DNA of 64,000 nucleotides, taken from the NCBI GenBank assembly GCA_037178855.1, contig JASJZC010000005.1:6510001-6574000 (forward strand). Direction: 5' to 3'. Positions within the stretch are counted from its first letter, which is position 1, and each line of letters starts with the position of its first letter. The notes under the pieces were generated by a model that saw only the letters and a program-made list of their open reading frames with translations, did not search any database and was not told the origin of the DNA. Shown here piece after piece: positions 33,414 through 44,949 of this stretch. The translations under genes and the position numbers were made by a program. The stretch is from Oscheius sp. JU75. Taxonomy: Eukaryota; Nematoda; Chromadorea; Rhabditida; Rhabditidae.

Positions 33414-33460
33414 ACACATTTTATCGTACCTTAATACAAGTTCACACTTTATTCACAGGA

Positions 33461-33734
33461 TTAATGACTTCCGTTCTGGTTTGTCCCCAAGTCTTCTCCC
33501 CGTTCCTGTTCTTCACACAAAGCTTCGAGTTTCTTCCACAGCTCAAGTCTGTCAGCCAGCCGAGTCCGACAAGGATGATAAGAAGCACATGAAAAAAGCA
33601 AAGCAAAAAATAATAAGCTAGAGAACTTACCCCGAGGATTTTCAGAACAAAGATGAGAAGCCTGATTTTCACAACGATCTGATCCACATCTTGGATAAGT
33701 AAACTGATCTCTTCTGTGACGGTAGCCGAAGCAT
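33461..33734 (-). pseudogene. Possible gene remnant next to the transposon
   Basis: On the minus strand, 33734-33631 reads a helix-like segment (VDQIVVKIRLLIFVLKILG) ending in a consensus donor, and 33548-33461 reads ELWKKLEALCEEQERGEDL and a stop. The donor is phase 0 while the second piece needs phase 2, so the pieces do not join cleanly. No start is seen before the transposon at 33797. It may be the stranded end of a gene disrupted by the insertion, or chance. Confidence 0.2.
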
Positions 33735-33796
33735 CTTATAGCCTTTCTTTCCATTGGTCGAGAAGATAGTATGTGAATGAGACCGTGTTATCTATA

Positions 33797-33980
33797 GTCC
33801 GCGACAAAACTTTTAGTACACCTGGATTTATATGATAATGAAATGCATGCAAGCTGAAACTACGGCAGCAAACTAGTATTCAAGAGAGAATAACGTCACA
33901 TAAGTTTCCAACAAAACGATGAAGTAGAATGTTTTTTATTTCGAAATATCCAAAATACCCGCGACAAAAGTATTGGTACA
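33797..33980 (+). repeat. Left terminal inverted repeat
   Basis: Begins GTCCGCGACAAAACTTTTAG and ends with the inner direct repeat GCGACAAAAGTATTGGTACA. It mirrors 35106-35289. Confidence 0.93.
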
Positions 33981-34080
33981 GTTTGCGTGCGCGGAGTTTT
34001 TCAACATTTTTGTGATTATGTTGCTATTTATCCTTTTCATTTGCACTTTATTGGTCATTGTGTAAACTTCAGGAACAAGA

Positions 34081-35092
34081 ATGCTCAGTGAAAACACGAA
34101 GCAACTTATTATCAGCAGTTATGCGGATGTGAAATCTTATCGCCGCGTAGCTCAAATCTTCGGGATCAGCAAGTCGACTGTGATGTCCGTTATCAAGAAA
34201 AAGAAGTCTAGAAGAATGGGAAGACCTAAAAAGTTTAAACCACGTGACGTACGAAGGCTGAAGCGTCACATTATCTCCGAAACTAGAGCCGGTCGTCGTC
34301 TAACATCGCGTTCCATTCAGCCCAGCTTGGGTGTGGATTGTGATAGACGTACCATTCAACGCGTGCTAAAGAGCAATAATATTCTCTACGAGTTTCATCA
34401 GAAAAAGTTGCCTCTCAGTGACGTTGACAAGACGAGACGCCTGAACTTTGCCCGCCTTCATATTATCAATGGTACGGATTTCTCTAAATGGATTTTCAGC
34501 GACGAAAAGCGCTTCAATTTGGACGGGCCGGGCAATTTGGGCTCTTACAATACGAGTACAGTCAAATTGGAGCGCGTAAAGCATCAGATGGGTGGCGGAT
34601 CTATCATGATTCTTGGAGCTATCAGCAGTAAAGGGCATCTGATCATCAAAGTACGTTTCGTACCTTTTTTTAGCGTTGATACATCGAGTTCAGCGAGTCA
34701 GTGATCATTACAAAAGCGCCGACTATGAAAAGGATCTTCGCACTGAGCTATTTCCGTGGTGCAGGAAAGAAATGGGCCGTCAACAATGGTACTGGCAGCA
34801 AGACAACGCCAAAATCCATACTTCTAAGCTCATTGCTAACTGTATAGAAGAAGAGGGAGTGAGAGCGATCCAGTGGCCTGCAAGAAGTCCGGATTTGAAC
34901 ATTATGGAAAACATCTGGGCCGTTCTCCAAGATAAAGTTTACGAAAGCCGCCAATTCAACAACAAAGAAGAATTGTGGACGCAAATCAAGAAGTCTTCAA
35001 AAACTATCGACGAATCTCTGATCAGAGCTCTGTATATGAGCATAAACAAGCGTCTTCTGGCAGTTGTGGAGAAAAAAGGAGCCGAAGTATGA
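34081..35092 (+). pseudogene. DD34E transposase, frame-broken
   Basis: Cut-and-paste transposase of the Tc1 type. The first frame (34081-34704) has an N-terminal paired-like helix-turn-helix (VAQIFGISKSTVMSVI), an AT-hook-like GRPKKF, a second HTH, then KWIFSDEKRFNLDG with the first catalytic Asp and GGGSIMILGAISSKGH. The second frame (from about 34676 to 35092) has QQDNAKIH with the second Asp and SPDLNIMENIW with the Glu; 34 residues lie between Asp and Glu. The two frames differ by one base; the switch falls near a seven-T run at 34665-34671. A GTACGT...TTTAG stretch there (34651-34673) is only 23 bases and does not restore frame. This copy is probably non-autonomous. Confidence 0.9.
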
Positions 35093-35105
35093 CTACTCTC
35101 ATAAG

Positions 35106-35289
35106 TGTACCAATACTTTTGTCGCGGGTATTTTGGATATTTCGAAATAAAAAACATTCTACTTCATCGTTTTGTTGGAAACTTATGTGACGTTATTCTC
35201 TCTTGAATACTAGTTTGCTGTCGTAGTTTCAGGTTGCATGCATTTCATTATCATATAAATCCAGGTGTACCAAAACTTTTGTCGCGGAC
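35106..35289 (-). repeat. Right terminal inverted repeat
   Basis: Reverse complement matches 33797-33980 with four mismatches. The outer end reads GTGTACCAAAACTTTTGTCG. Confidence 0.93.
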
Positions 35290-35417
35290 TATAGCCTCGC
35301 AATGATGGATTGCTTAGGTTATTTTCCCAGCCTCTTCTTTGTGGCGTGCGTGAAAGGTTGCTGCGTGACATGACACGTCTGTCACAGAAAGCATAATAAA
35401 AAAAACAAAAATATTCC

Positions 35418-35489
35418 TGCCTCATGCTGGAATCGAACCAGCGACCTTCTGTTTACTAGACAGACGCTCTGCCACTGAGCCAATGAGGC
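35418..35489 (-). tRNA. tRNA-Thr (anticodon AGT)
   Basis: A 72-base cloverleaf on the minus strand. The seven-pair acceptor stem is GCCTCAT/ATGAGGC with discriminator A. The D arm is GCTCAGTGGCAGAGC. The anticodon arm is TCTGT-CTAGTAA-ACAGA, giving anticodon AGT (Thr). The T arm is GCTGGTTCGATTCCAGC, including the internal box B. CCA is not encoded, as usual for eukaryotes. No intron. An A-rich run just left (35396-35410) gives the T-rich RNA polymerase III terminator. It lies 129 bases from the transposon end. Confidence 0.96.
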
Positions 35490-35658
35490 AGCAAGTGCAA
35501 CATTTGGGCAGTAGTTCCTGTTACGAACGGCGTTTGCCACTTGAACTTTTTGTTGGATGAATGTTTTAACAGACTCTGGATTAGAAATGGGAGTTCTTAA
35601 AACTTTTATTTTTACAGATGGATAGATTTAGTTACACTCCATCTTCATTTATGTCAAT

Positions 35659-36762
35659 CTATCCCCCTTGTTGACTTGGGTAAAGTTTTTTTGCTAGTGT
35701 CCTCATCAAAATCCCATTTTTCCACGATAGCAATAGAGCATTTCTATAAGAAGAGTTTAGCAGAATCAGTGTCAGTCCTTGAATAATGCTGAAGGAGGAT
35801 ATGGTTGCCATCGTGATTAGGCCGACAGCTGAAACTACTTGATCGCTTCCTGTTCTAGAACAAACTTACTGAAAGCTTTGGGGGACCAATCTCGATTCAT
35901 GTAATACACATAAAGTATGGAAGGAACTCCGAAGACCAGAAATGGAAGAAAGGTTTGAAGTATTAGTTGGATTAGCAGCTTGCGTTGCAACCTCTTCAAT
36001 TGGGCGGACATTTTGTCTAGTGAGGTCAGTCGCCAGGAGGCAAGAATACAAAAGAGAGCAACCGAAATCACATAAATGTAGTTGAATAGGAGAAGATTAT
36101 GGGTATTGGAATTCAGAATTTCGCGGTCAACCACGAGGAAATTGGGAACGTCAATCAGATTAAGTGTTACACAATTGTATTCCTGAATGTACACCCCTGT
36201 TTCGAAAAGTTCAAATTACCAAAGACAGTCTCTTCAAAAGACCCAGTTGATCTTCTTCGTACGAGCGTACTATTTGCACCATGAGAATCAGAGCCAGTGT
36301 ATAAGGCAGTCCAATGAAGAAGAGATATACATATCGATAGTTATTCTCTCCATGGATTACTCGGAATCTATAGATAAAAAGATGTACACTAGATGCCAGT
36401 ATAATCGACTGGAATGGGTTGCCCAAATAGACGAAGAAGCGCGTGGGAATGATTCCTTTCAAGATACCAACTGGGAATCCCATTTGGAAAGGAACGAAGA
36501 TGATGGGTTGGACGAAAAAATTTATCTGAAATAAAAAGTTTAGCCTAGCTAACACAAGGTAAGTTACAATGCAATCCAAGAGAGCAGTGAAGCCTTGGTT
36601 CCACAGCAAGTACCATTTATACGACTTCATAGCTTTTTGGGAACAGAAGAGAATACATGGAATGACAATTGCATTTACCAGGAGGGATAGTACGAAGAGG
36701 GTGTTTAGAAGAGTTAGATACCAGGTCGGAGGGTCTAGATCGAAGAGAGGACAAAGTTGCAT
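35659..36762 (-). CDS. Serpentine receptor, class H/I-like
   Basis: Nematode chemoreceptor of the Str superfamily. Three exons, 36762-36243, 36196-35870 and 35828-35659, join in phase to about 338 residues. The N-terminus reads MQLCPLFDLDPPTWYLTLL. Helices follow (LFVLSLLVNAIVIPCILFC; CIVTYLVLARLNFLF; QSIILASSVHLFIYRF). The long loop before helix 6 has LKRLQRKLLIQLILQTFLPF, the R/Q-K-x-L-x-x-Q-L pattern with a following Pro that is characteristic of Srh/Sri receptors. The last exon supplies helix 7. Translation could start upstream, since the frame stays open to about 36888. It appears intact. Confidence 0.85.
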
Positions 36763-37080
36763 CAACAGAGGAAATAATGGGACTTGGTGAATAGTCTCGT
36801 GATTATAGAAACGACGTGTAATTTCATTTTGCAAGCGTGACTTGAAGGAAATTTTCAGTCCATTAAATGAGAGGAAAGAGACTAACAAAACTGTGACACC
36901 AGTTCGATCATCACTGGAAACTTGCGAAACACGTCTAAAGAACTGTGTGAGGTTACATCAAAATCAATGGGAACTTGGAAACCTAGGGACCTCAGTTTAC
37001 TTTAACACGACCAACACATTTTTCGTGTCGGCCGTGTCCGGCGAGTCGAGTGCGGCCAGTCTAGTCATCGCGCCCGAAAC
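36763..37080. other. Divergent intergenic region
   Basis: About 320 bases between the start codons of the Srh-like receptor (minus) and the CYP4-like gene (plus). Apart from the TATA box at its right end no feature is evident. Confidence 0.5.
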
Positions 37081-37087
37081 TATAAAT
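37081..37087 (+). promoter_or_regulatory. TATA box of the CYP4-like gene
   Basis: TATAAAT stands 60 bases before the ATG at 37141. Confidence 0.55.
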
Positions 37088-37140
37088 GCCCGCCACAACG
37101 GTTACTTCCACCAACCTTGAACTCTCCCAGTTCTTCAACT

Positions 37141-38953
37141 ATGAGTGTGATATTTATTTCCCTCTCTGCTATAATCATTGTATATCTACTGACAAAGCTT
37201 CTTCCCCGTCTAGTTGAACTACAACGATGTCGTCATATGGCAGCCAAAATTCCTGGTCTCAACTTTTGGGATAGCCTCAATCTGCCGAGCCTGGACTATG
37301 AACTTGGACAATGGTTTACTCTGAAAACACAAGAAGCAGCCCGAAGAGGAGAAAGTGTAATTGGAATGTGGTTTGCTCATGTTTACACCATAATTCCTAT
37401 TACTGGTAAATCTGTCAAGGTACAACTTTCATTTTCCTTTTTGAATCCTATTTTCAGGACATCTTGGAAAATCAACAAGAATTGACAAAGGCCAGTGACT
37501 ACGACATCTTGAAGCCTTGGCTCGGAGATGGCCTTCTTATCTCGTTTGTTTTTCCTGTGTCAACAGACACTCTGTTCGTTGTTTCAGTACCGGCGAGAAG
37601 TGGAAGCATCGGAGACGTCTTCTCACTCCAACTTTTCACTTTACCATGCTGGAAGGTTATGTGAGAACGATGGACAAGCACGCGGCCAAGTTGTCAGAGT
37701 TTCTTGGAAGGTCGGTCGGGACCAAGAAGGCAGTTGATGTTTTTCCCATTATCAAGAGAACCACCCTTGACATCATTTGTGGTGAGGGATATGTCCAGTT
37801 GTACAAGAGCGTGGATTTCAGAGACAGCAATGGGAATCGATCTGAATTCTCTGGAAGATGAGAAGAATCCCTACGCTCTGGCAGTAGCAGAAATGGGGAC
37901 AGTGTCTACAAAATATTCCTTCACACCCTTGTTATGGTAAAGGAACATCAAGGGTGTTCAACAAAGTTTGCTTCAGGTTTGCTCCCTACCGCTGGATTTC
38001 CGGCTATGAGTCCAACTACAACCGTCTTATCAAAACACTGACCTCGTTCACAGACGATGTCATCAAAACCAGGAGGGCGAAACGACAAGACAATCCGGAC
38101 ATTCACAAAAATTCGAAGCGGAAGGCCTTCCTTGACATGCTCTTTGATATGGAGCAGACGGAAAACTTTACCGATGAGGACATTCGGGAACAGGTCGACA
38201 CTTTCATGTTTGGAGGTCAGACTAAGCTTTGCTACCCGGACATTTCGTGTTTAGGTCATGACACAACGTCTACTCTTATCGGCTGGACTATTTGGTGTCT
38301 GGCTACACATTCGGAGATCCAGGAGAGGGTCGCGGAAGAAATTTGTGAAGCCTTGAGTTTGTTGGCTATGTTAGATTGTCATAAACTCTGTTCAGACGGG
38401 TTAGAGGAACTCACAATCAACGATGTCAAGGAGCTGCACTATTTTGACCGAGTCATCAAGGAGACAATGAGGGTCAATCCACCAGTCCCGTTCGCTGGAA
38501 GATATCTGAAAAACGATATTGTCATGGGTGAGATTGATTGTGTGTCCTAGCAAAAAGCGGGCTTCAGATGGACACACTGTCCCACGTGGGACCAATATTT
38601 ACATCGCGTCCATGATGATTCATCGCAACGAGACCATCTACCCGAATCCTCTAAAATTTGATCCGGACCGATTCCTTCCAGAAGCCTGCAAGGAGAGGAA
38701 CGCCTACGATTACATTCCGTTCTCGGCTGGACCCAGGAATTGTATTGGTTAGGGAGCAATCATTCCCTTCTGACAAAGTCCCTCTTCAGGCCAGAAGTTC
38801 GGGCAATACGAGGCAAGGATCATTCTGGCTCGTCTGATCAAAGACTTCAAGTTCTCAACCAACATGAAATTCCTGGATAATCTCGGATGTCCTGAAATTA
38901 TTCTTCGACCACAGCACGGAATTCCTGTGTTCATCCAGAAGAGAAGGATTTAA
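37141..38953 (+). CDS. Cytochrome P450, CYP4-like
   Basis: ER-bound haem monooxygenase; CYP4 enzymes typically hydroxylate fatty acids and xenobiotics. Nine exons, 37141-37419, 37458-37543, 37588-37781, 37822-37936, 37977-38215, 38255-38356, 38396-38527, 38568-38747, 38790-38953, give about 496 residues with all phases matching. An N-terminal anchor helix (VIFISLSAIIIVYLL) is present. WKHRRRLLTPTFHF is the conserved C-helix. The I-helix reads FGGHDTTSTLIGW with the catalytic Thr. The K-helix ExxR is KETMRV. The haem signature is FSAGPRNCIG, Cys being the axial ligand. The CYP4-diagnostic ETAMG follows the fourth splice. TATA at 37081. Confidence 0.95.
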
Positions 38954-39164
38954 AAGACGTGTGCGTGTCATCGAAATGATCATGATGTCAATGCTTTTAG
39001 TGATACCGGTAGTAGTTTTTGTTCAAAAGAAAATGAATATCTATTTGACTCCCTCTGAAACCTTCCGCTGACGGAAATTGATGAAACTTCCTGACAGAAT
39101 CATGTGATCCTGGCCAGTTGTAGTCCGACCTGATTTTCTTCCGAAGCTAATATATTTCTTAGAA

Positions 39165-39415
39165 ATGTTTCACTCAATGTTGCTCAGCCTATTTTTATTT
39201 TTTGTTTTTGTGGTAGCCGTCGCAACTTTCATCAATTGGATCCTCGATCTGCCTCTCTTCGGTAACGACGGTTTTCTAAATAAGTAAGCGTATTTCCAGA
39301 TCGACTCTATCTCTTCCGATTCATCGTGGCTGTAATAATCACTCGCTTTGGCGTATGGGCCCTTATCCACTTCATACACATTTTCTTATCTCTTCTAATA
39401 ACATCTCTCAAATGA
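39165..39415 (+). CDS. Small two-helix membrane protein
   Basis: Two exons, 39165-39261 and 39300-39415, join in phase (38-nt intron) to 70 residues. The first half is a Phe/Val-rich helix (LLSLFLFFVFVVAVATFINW), the second a longer helix region (FIVAVIITRFGVWALIHFIH) ending SLK. There is no cleavable-signal look and no known motif. Codon use and splice sites look genuine. It lies 212 bases after the CYP4-like stop on the same strand. The alternative is a chance spliceable frame. Confidence 0.5.
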
Positions 39416-42400
39416 TTCCTGTACATTCTGAGCAGAGTACAATGGTTCAAAACGTTCATATCGGCGCTTTCAAAGATTTCTCGTAGGAGAAGGAAGATCT
39501 TTGGCGCAACATTCGCTCTAGCCTGCTGTATTGAACAAGCAAATGATACGATGAAATCATTTTCGAAAGCCCGAAGAACGAAAAGAGACGATCTCTGAAA
39601 CCATCGTTAAGGGTTGAATAGTTGCAAACAGTCTTACTGAACTTTTGATCATCACCCTCAAAACGCGCATCTGATCGAACATGTTCTGATTTTGTGTCTC
39701 TTGAGAGTACCCTCGGTAAGATCAAGAGTCAAAGGGGGGTCTGAATTAGGATGCTTACGCGGAGGGGTCAAATGAGCAGAGCACAAAATACGACAAACCA
39801 TCAGCTCAACGACAACTGATTATTGCTTGAACTTTCGATCACTTAGGTTAGCTAAAAAAAAGGCTGTATGAATGCAGTTGATGGTGAACAAATTGTGCGG
39901 GGACTGCCACGCTACTAATAGTTACAAAAGAGAGATTAACCTCTGCACGTTCCAGTGGGGAATCTACTCTGAACATTCAAAAGACAGAAGATCAAGATAT
40001 TTCTTTGCGACCACAAAACCTGGTGCTGAAGTGAATGAGCAAACTGTCGAGGTTGCGCTGGTTGCGGTCAACTGTCCATTTGAATTTTGTATTAGTACAT
40101 GGTGTCGAGGACGGTGCACAAACGAGCTTTTAGACCTGGTAACGAATCAAATACGAATGGATCGATGAACAGAAAGAACAGCTATAAACATGTCAGATCT
40201 TTTTGCAGTTCTTTCTACTACCAGAACGCAACGGTAACTGTCCATTAGCACGAATTAAACGCTGGCAGGCCATGTCTTGTCAAGAGAATAGATGGAAAGA
40301 CAGCTTTGGATGTGTTCTACTGTATTTGGAAACTGTTTTAGCAGTCTGGAGAGCCTTCGTAACGGTGTAGCGCAAAATTACCGTATATGAGCTCCCTTGA
40401 TTTTACTGACGATACACTTCCCGTTGGAACACTTATTTTTATGCTCAAGTACATTTGGTAGACATGACTAATGGAGAGGAACTTATGAATTCGTACTCGT
40501 TTCGAATTCGATTGTTCTGTATAATCATCGCTCTGACACATCCTTGTCTGGTACCAATAGACCGTTGCCTTTTCGAACTAATCCATCTATTCAGTTCGTA
40601 AGGTTAACCATAGGTATAATTTCTCGTACAATGCCCCCATCCTCGTGGTCTGAAACATTTTTGAACAAATGAGACATCAGCAGTGGACCATCGACCATAT
40701 CCGGCTGTCCTTTAAATCTTTTGATACTAATTTTGGCAGTCAAAACATAGAGTTAATCAGTGGAAAGTAATGGCTGAAAGCGGCCAGGAGAACATCGACT
40801 GTTGATAGTACAATCCCCTCTGGTCGACTTACTGTCTATCTGCGGTTTAACTACAAAAATAATAAGACCATGGGAAAACATGCGAGGAGTGAGACGACCG
40901 GCCATTAATATAATTCCTTCTGACGAAAACAAGAGCACTTTATGTTCTCTCACCGAAAGAAACACCACCGGTCAGAAATCGAAGAAGGCTAAGAGTCGGA
41001 TGACTATCCAGAGTGAATAGTCTAAGCTGCAAGATTGTCTGCAATCCAGCCTGATCCAGCTCAAGCTGCAAAACAGTTCTTTCACTTCTGTATTCGGGAT
41101 TAGAAGAGATTGAAGCCAAATTTGAAGAGCGTAGTACAATCTGGGAGAGCAAAGACTTTTGTGGGTGTCCGGAGCAATTGTGGAGCAGGTTCGCACCAAA
41201 ACCGATAGTGCCACAGCCTCCCGACTTCTTCGAATTTTATAAAAAAAAAAATCTTCATTGGCCCTCAGAAACTGATCAAACCAGTTTTCTCCCATACTGA
41301 TCTCTTTTTCAGACACATTACTGGCAAGAATTGTCAATTAGCACTTTTGGCTACAGAAAAAGGACGGATCCTACTGCACTGCAAAGTAGGATGAGATTTA
41401 CAAGCTCTCTTGTAAACTTTACAGAGTTTCAAACACTGCCAATGATATGTCCAGTAACTAGAGATCTCTTCGAAAGACAAAGTATAATTCATGTACATAA
41501 GTTATCTCTGAACGTTCAAAAGAGTAACGTTCATGAACGCTCTTTTCGTACAATAATCTGGTTTTACGCTTCCTGATTCCTTGCAAAGTTTTTGCCATCT
41601 GCCTACGGCAGCAGTGAACTTTTTTCTTTCTGATCTCGACTGATCTTGGCACTGTTCACTAATTGGCACAAACTCTTCTCGAACAAGTCGTGCATAACCG
41701 AATTAGAGCGTCATTAACACGTTGTTGAACACTGACCTATGGATGGACAGATTCTTAAAATTAGACTGACGATACATAAACAAGACCGGCACATTTTTAG
41801 TTCTACCCGTCTCCCACTATGAGATGATCTGTTTCGAACACGCTTGAACAACAAAAACAGATTAAAAATGCTTCACCAGGATGTTCGGGACCGAAATAAT
41901 AGAGACCAGTCCTTGTATCTTTCCAATACTTTAAGCGAAAGCATTTGAAGTTTGTTATGAACAGTGGTCAACTAAGGTAGAGTGTGTCAGGAGGAGAATG
42001 TACAGAAGATGGTGTATGGTCTTTTCTTAGATCTCTACGAACCCATCGAATACCATGAGATACTACCTGAGTGTGACAGCAAGAGACGAGATCAAGCCCA
42101 GGGATTACGGTAACGAGCGGGGGATTTCCATCTGTTGGTTATTGAAACCTTCAGCCAACAGGTTATGTTGCTAATACCAGTGAAAGTTATGTCAGGGCCA
42201 AGACCAAGAAAGTTACAACGATCCATTGAAAGAGTGTTCATCCCCCTTACTGCTTGCTAACTATACACTTCGAATAGTCACGGGAAGTACAAAAGAACAG
42301 ACTCATTATCCCAACGTTCGTACAGTTACTCATCTCTCATCCAAGGTGCACTTCCTCCGTTCTCGATCATCCAAAAGATGATTTGTATCTGATGCGGAAA

Positions 42401-44949
42401 GGCTTACTAACAGCCAGGAATGATCTCAAACCAGTGGCTGACTGTCCCCCGTCTTTGTTCTCTTCATCTCTCGTACGAAATGGGAGTTGAATAACCATAA
42501 CAGATTTGTCAGAGATGCCTCAAGGATCAAAAGAGCTGTTTACCACAAGAGGACGACTGCGAGAGCCGTTAGCCGAATCTCATGTTCAATATTATCACAA
42601 AACGGATTCTTACGGTTTATCCGAGCTTAGGACAGACTGCGTTACCGTGAATAGCTTGGGCTTCTGAACCAAACATGTTGACTTCTAGGGCATTATAAAA
42701 GATCTCCGGATGGGGTGGTCCGTAGTATTTTCTCTTCTTCTGCAGGTCTTTGGTTGCCTAGCCCTGGGTAAGTGAGTTTCTGACTTTTATGAGCATAGTA
42801 AGTTTCTTAGGGCTACTATAGATAATGGTAAATTTACATCTACGGTTCTGCTAATGTTCTGACTGAAAGAGTATTCGAACTTTCAAATACGGGATCTGTC
42901 AGGCATAATCTAAGTCCTAGTTTTATTCCCAACTACCGTAATTCTAGGCTTTTGCCCTTTTTGAACTTGTGAGAGAAATTGGAAGACATAAGGTTCGGGT
43001 AGTTTTCTGCAAGCTAAGCGCCACTTCCGCCCTGTTTGTATCGTGACAAGGCTCTGTTGCCTAGAATGACGCATAATTAAAATTTTCCTAGTGAATCACA
43101 AACTATAATAATCTCTTAATCTCAAGACGCAAACACTTTCCTTGGTATTGTTGAAGTGACTGGACAATGTACAATTCGAGGACATAGGCAAGATTAGAAC
43201 GTTGAAAGTTCATTGAACTAGTACAGGAACATCAGTGCTGGAGCGCATAATTGGTCATGTAAACCTGACCTTAATCGTATAGGTTCCACGTTATGGGACA
43301 ATGGTGCGAGAGTGTACGGAAAGAAAGAGGAAGAAAGAGCAAAATTCGATGTCTGAGAGACAGATAGGTGGAAAGCTTTAGGTTTGACGATACAGGCTGC
43401 ATTCTGGAAAGGCGAAAGGATGAGTCAATGATTCCTTTTATCAAAAAGGCAACAATTCGACGATTGAGCCGCGTAGCAGTATGAGAGTAGTGTCAGCTCG
43501 AATTTGCAGTTACTGTGCATCAGTTACAGGTTGGAGAATATAGAGGCTTTTTGGTCAGTATGTTTGAATGGTTTTTTGAAAACAGATTCACTTGGCAATT
43601 ATACGGACTAACCAGAGTCGGAGTGGTATACAGCCGGGCGATCTTCGTTATCTTCTGTGATCAAATCGAGATGTTCCTTTTTTCCTTGGCCGATGGATTG
43701 GAGAAATTATTCCCAAGCTGCTTTACCTCTCTTACTTTGCAACGTGTTCAGTCTGTTTTGGGAACGTTCCTTCGTACATCGCGGACAACTCTGTACACTT
43801 GACGATTCTTGATAGTTAGCTTACGCTCTGTACGTTTTGACGACCAAAAGATGATAAAAGATGCTCTTTTACTCGAGTCACGTCTGAGTGATCTCGTACA
43901 TTTTTAGACCAACTGATTCTGGGATCTCTTAAACTCGAGCCATGCTTGTCGATTCAAGAGTTCAATGAGACTCGGGCTCCAAAGTTGAAAGAGATATTCG
44001 GTCTAGAGGAATCAAAATATTGATTCGGTAAGCTTCCAAAGATTAAAATCTGTCTTTGTTAGTCCGTTTCCGTCACAGGGCATTTTGATCTGCTGCGCAC
44101 TATGCTAATTCAGTTTGGGTTCGGGTTTTTTCTATGACATCTTCGGAGTTCACCTAGGCGCGTCATCTCTGTCCCATCTTCCGTCAGAATGGATCCGCCC
44201 ATTCGGGGGCGGGCTGCTTCCCGCCCAAAATACAGCTACGTACAAAGGAAAAGTTCACGGTTACGTCAGGAATCAAACGACCGCCTCGGGCTATATAAAA
44301 TGGCCATTCGAGGAGATGGCTAGCAGATCAGCTGCGGTGGTGCCCCTGGACAGAGGTGGACTACTGTATCTGGCTCTCTACTTCTGATTACAGTAGCCCG
44401 AATAGTTTAGTTCTTCCTCTAGGACCTTGACTGTTCAAAAAGTTTGCAGCCACTAACTGCAGCTAATTATTCTGCATTCTCCAAAGCACTGTCCCGAGAA
44501 ATCAAAAGGCACCGGAAACTAAATTACCGTACTTTGCGCTGGTCTCCTCCTTTCAACGTTTCCGCCAGAAACCCTCTTAAACCGTTTTCCGCTTGCACAT
44601 TTGAACTCTTTCTCTCCCCCTCACCCAAGAGATTAGATGATTTCTATGCTTCTAATCCGAGTCGGCGGTGATCCCTCCTTCCTCAATTAGACAAATAACA
44701 TATCAAAACAAGTGTAGCGGATTAATATGAGGTCATCAGATGAGAGAACTCTTAGAAACTTGAGGCGGCTTTTTGACTACCTCTTTTCCAAAATGAGCAT
44801 CACACCTGTTGTGCCGCGTGCAAATACGGAAAACCCCGAGGGCCGCGAAACCTCCCGAAACGGACACATGCAACATTCCGTTTGACCTTCCAGACTACTG
44901 ATTTTAATGTTCATTTTTCTCTCGAACAATCTGAAAAATCGAGTTACAG
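39416..44949. other. Gene-poor 5.5 kb region
   Basis: Stops are dense in all frames. The longest frames (39456-39725 minus, 39872-40168 plus, 43515-43802 plus) have no splice partners, domain motifs or typical composition. No tRNA, TIR or long repeat was recognised. The right part, 44190-44310, holds a GC-rich inverted repeat and a TATA sequence listed separately. Confidence 0.55.
44205..44300 (+). promoter_or_regulatory. Promoter-like GC-box inverted repeat and TATA
   Basis: GGGCGGG (44207-44213) and CCCGCCC (44220-44226) form a seven-pair inverted repeat with a six-base loop. A TATATAAAA follows at 44292-44300. The next confident start codon is 650 bases away at 44950, directly after a TTACAG acceptor, so this could be the promoter of a long trans-spliced leader for the P450 gene, or of an unannotated transcript. 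Confidence 0.35.

Larger units (their letters stand above)
33797..35289 (+). mobile_element. Tc1/mariner-superfamily DNA transposon (Tc3-like, IR/DR)
   Basis: A 1493-base element with 184-base terminal inverted repeats differing at four positions. It is flanked by TA on both sides (TATA on each side, so the exact cut is ambiguous). Each inverted repeat has a CGCGACAAAAG-type sequence at the outer end and again at the inner end in the same orientation, the IR/DR layout of Tc3 and similar elements. Between the repeats lies one transposase gene in the plus direction. The similarity of the two ends points to a recent insertion. It separates the srsx-like receptor from the tRNA and Srh-like gene. 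Confidence 0.93.

Noticed and set aside
34651-34673. A 23-base GTACGT...TTTAG intron in the transposase
   Set aside because: Removing it leads to an in-frame TGA and does not connect the two transposase frames; a one-base indel explains the data better.
39872-40168. A 98-codon open frame with several Cys
   Set aside because: No signal peptide, splice partner or family motif; the surrounding region looks non-coding.
42694-42770. A TATAAAA followed by an ATG and a signal-peptide-like exon (GWSVVFSLLLQVFGCLALG) with a good donor
   Set aside because: The TATA is only about 10 bases before the ATG, and every in-phase acceptor downstream leads to an immediate stop.
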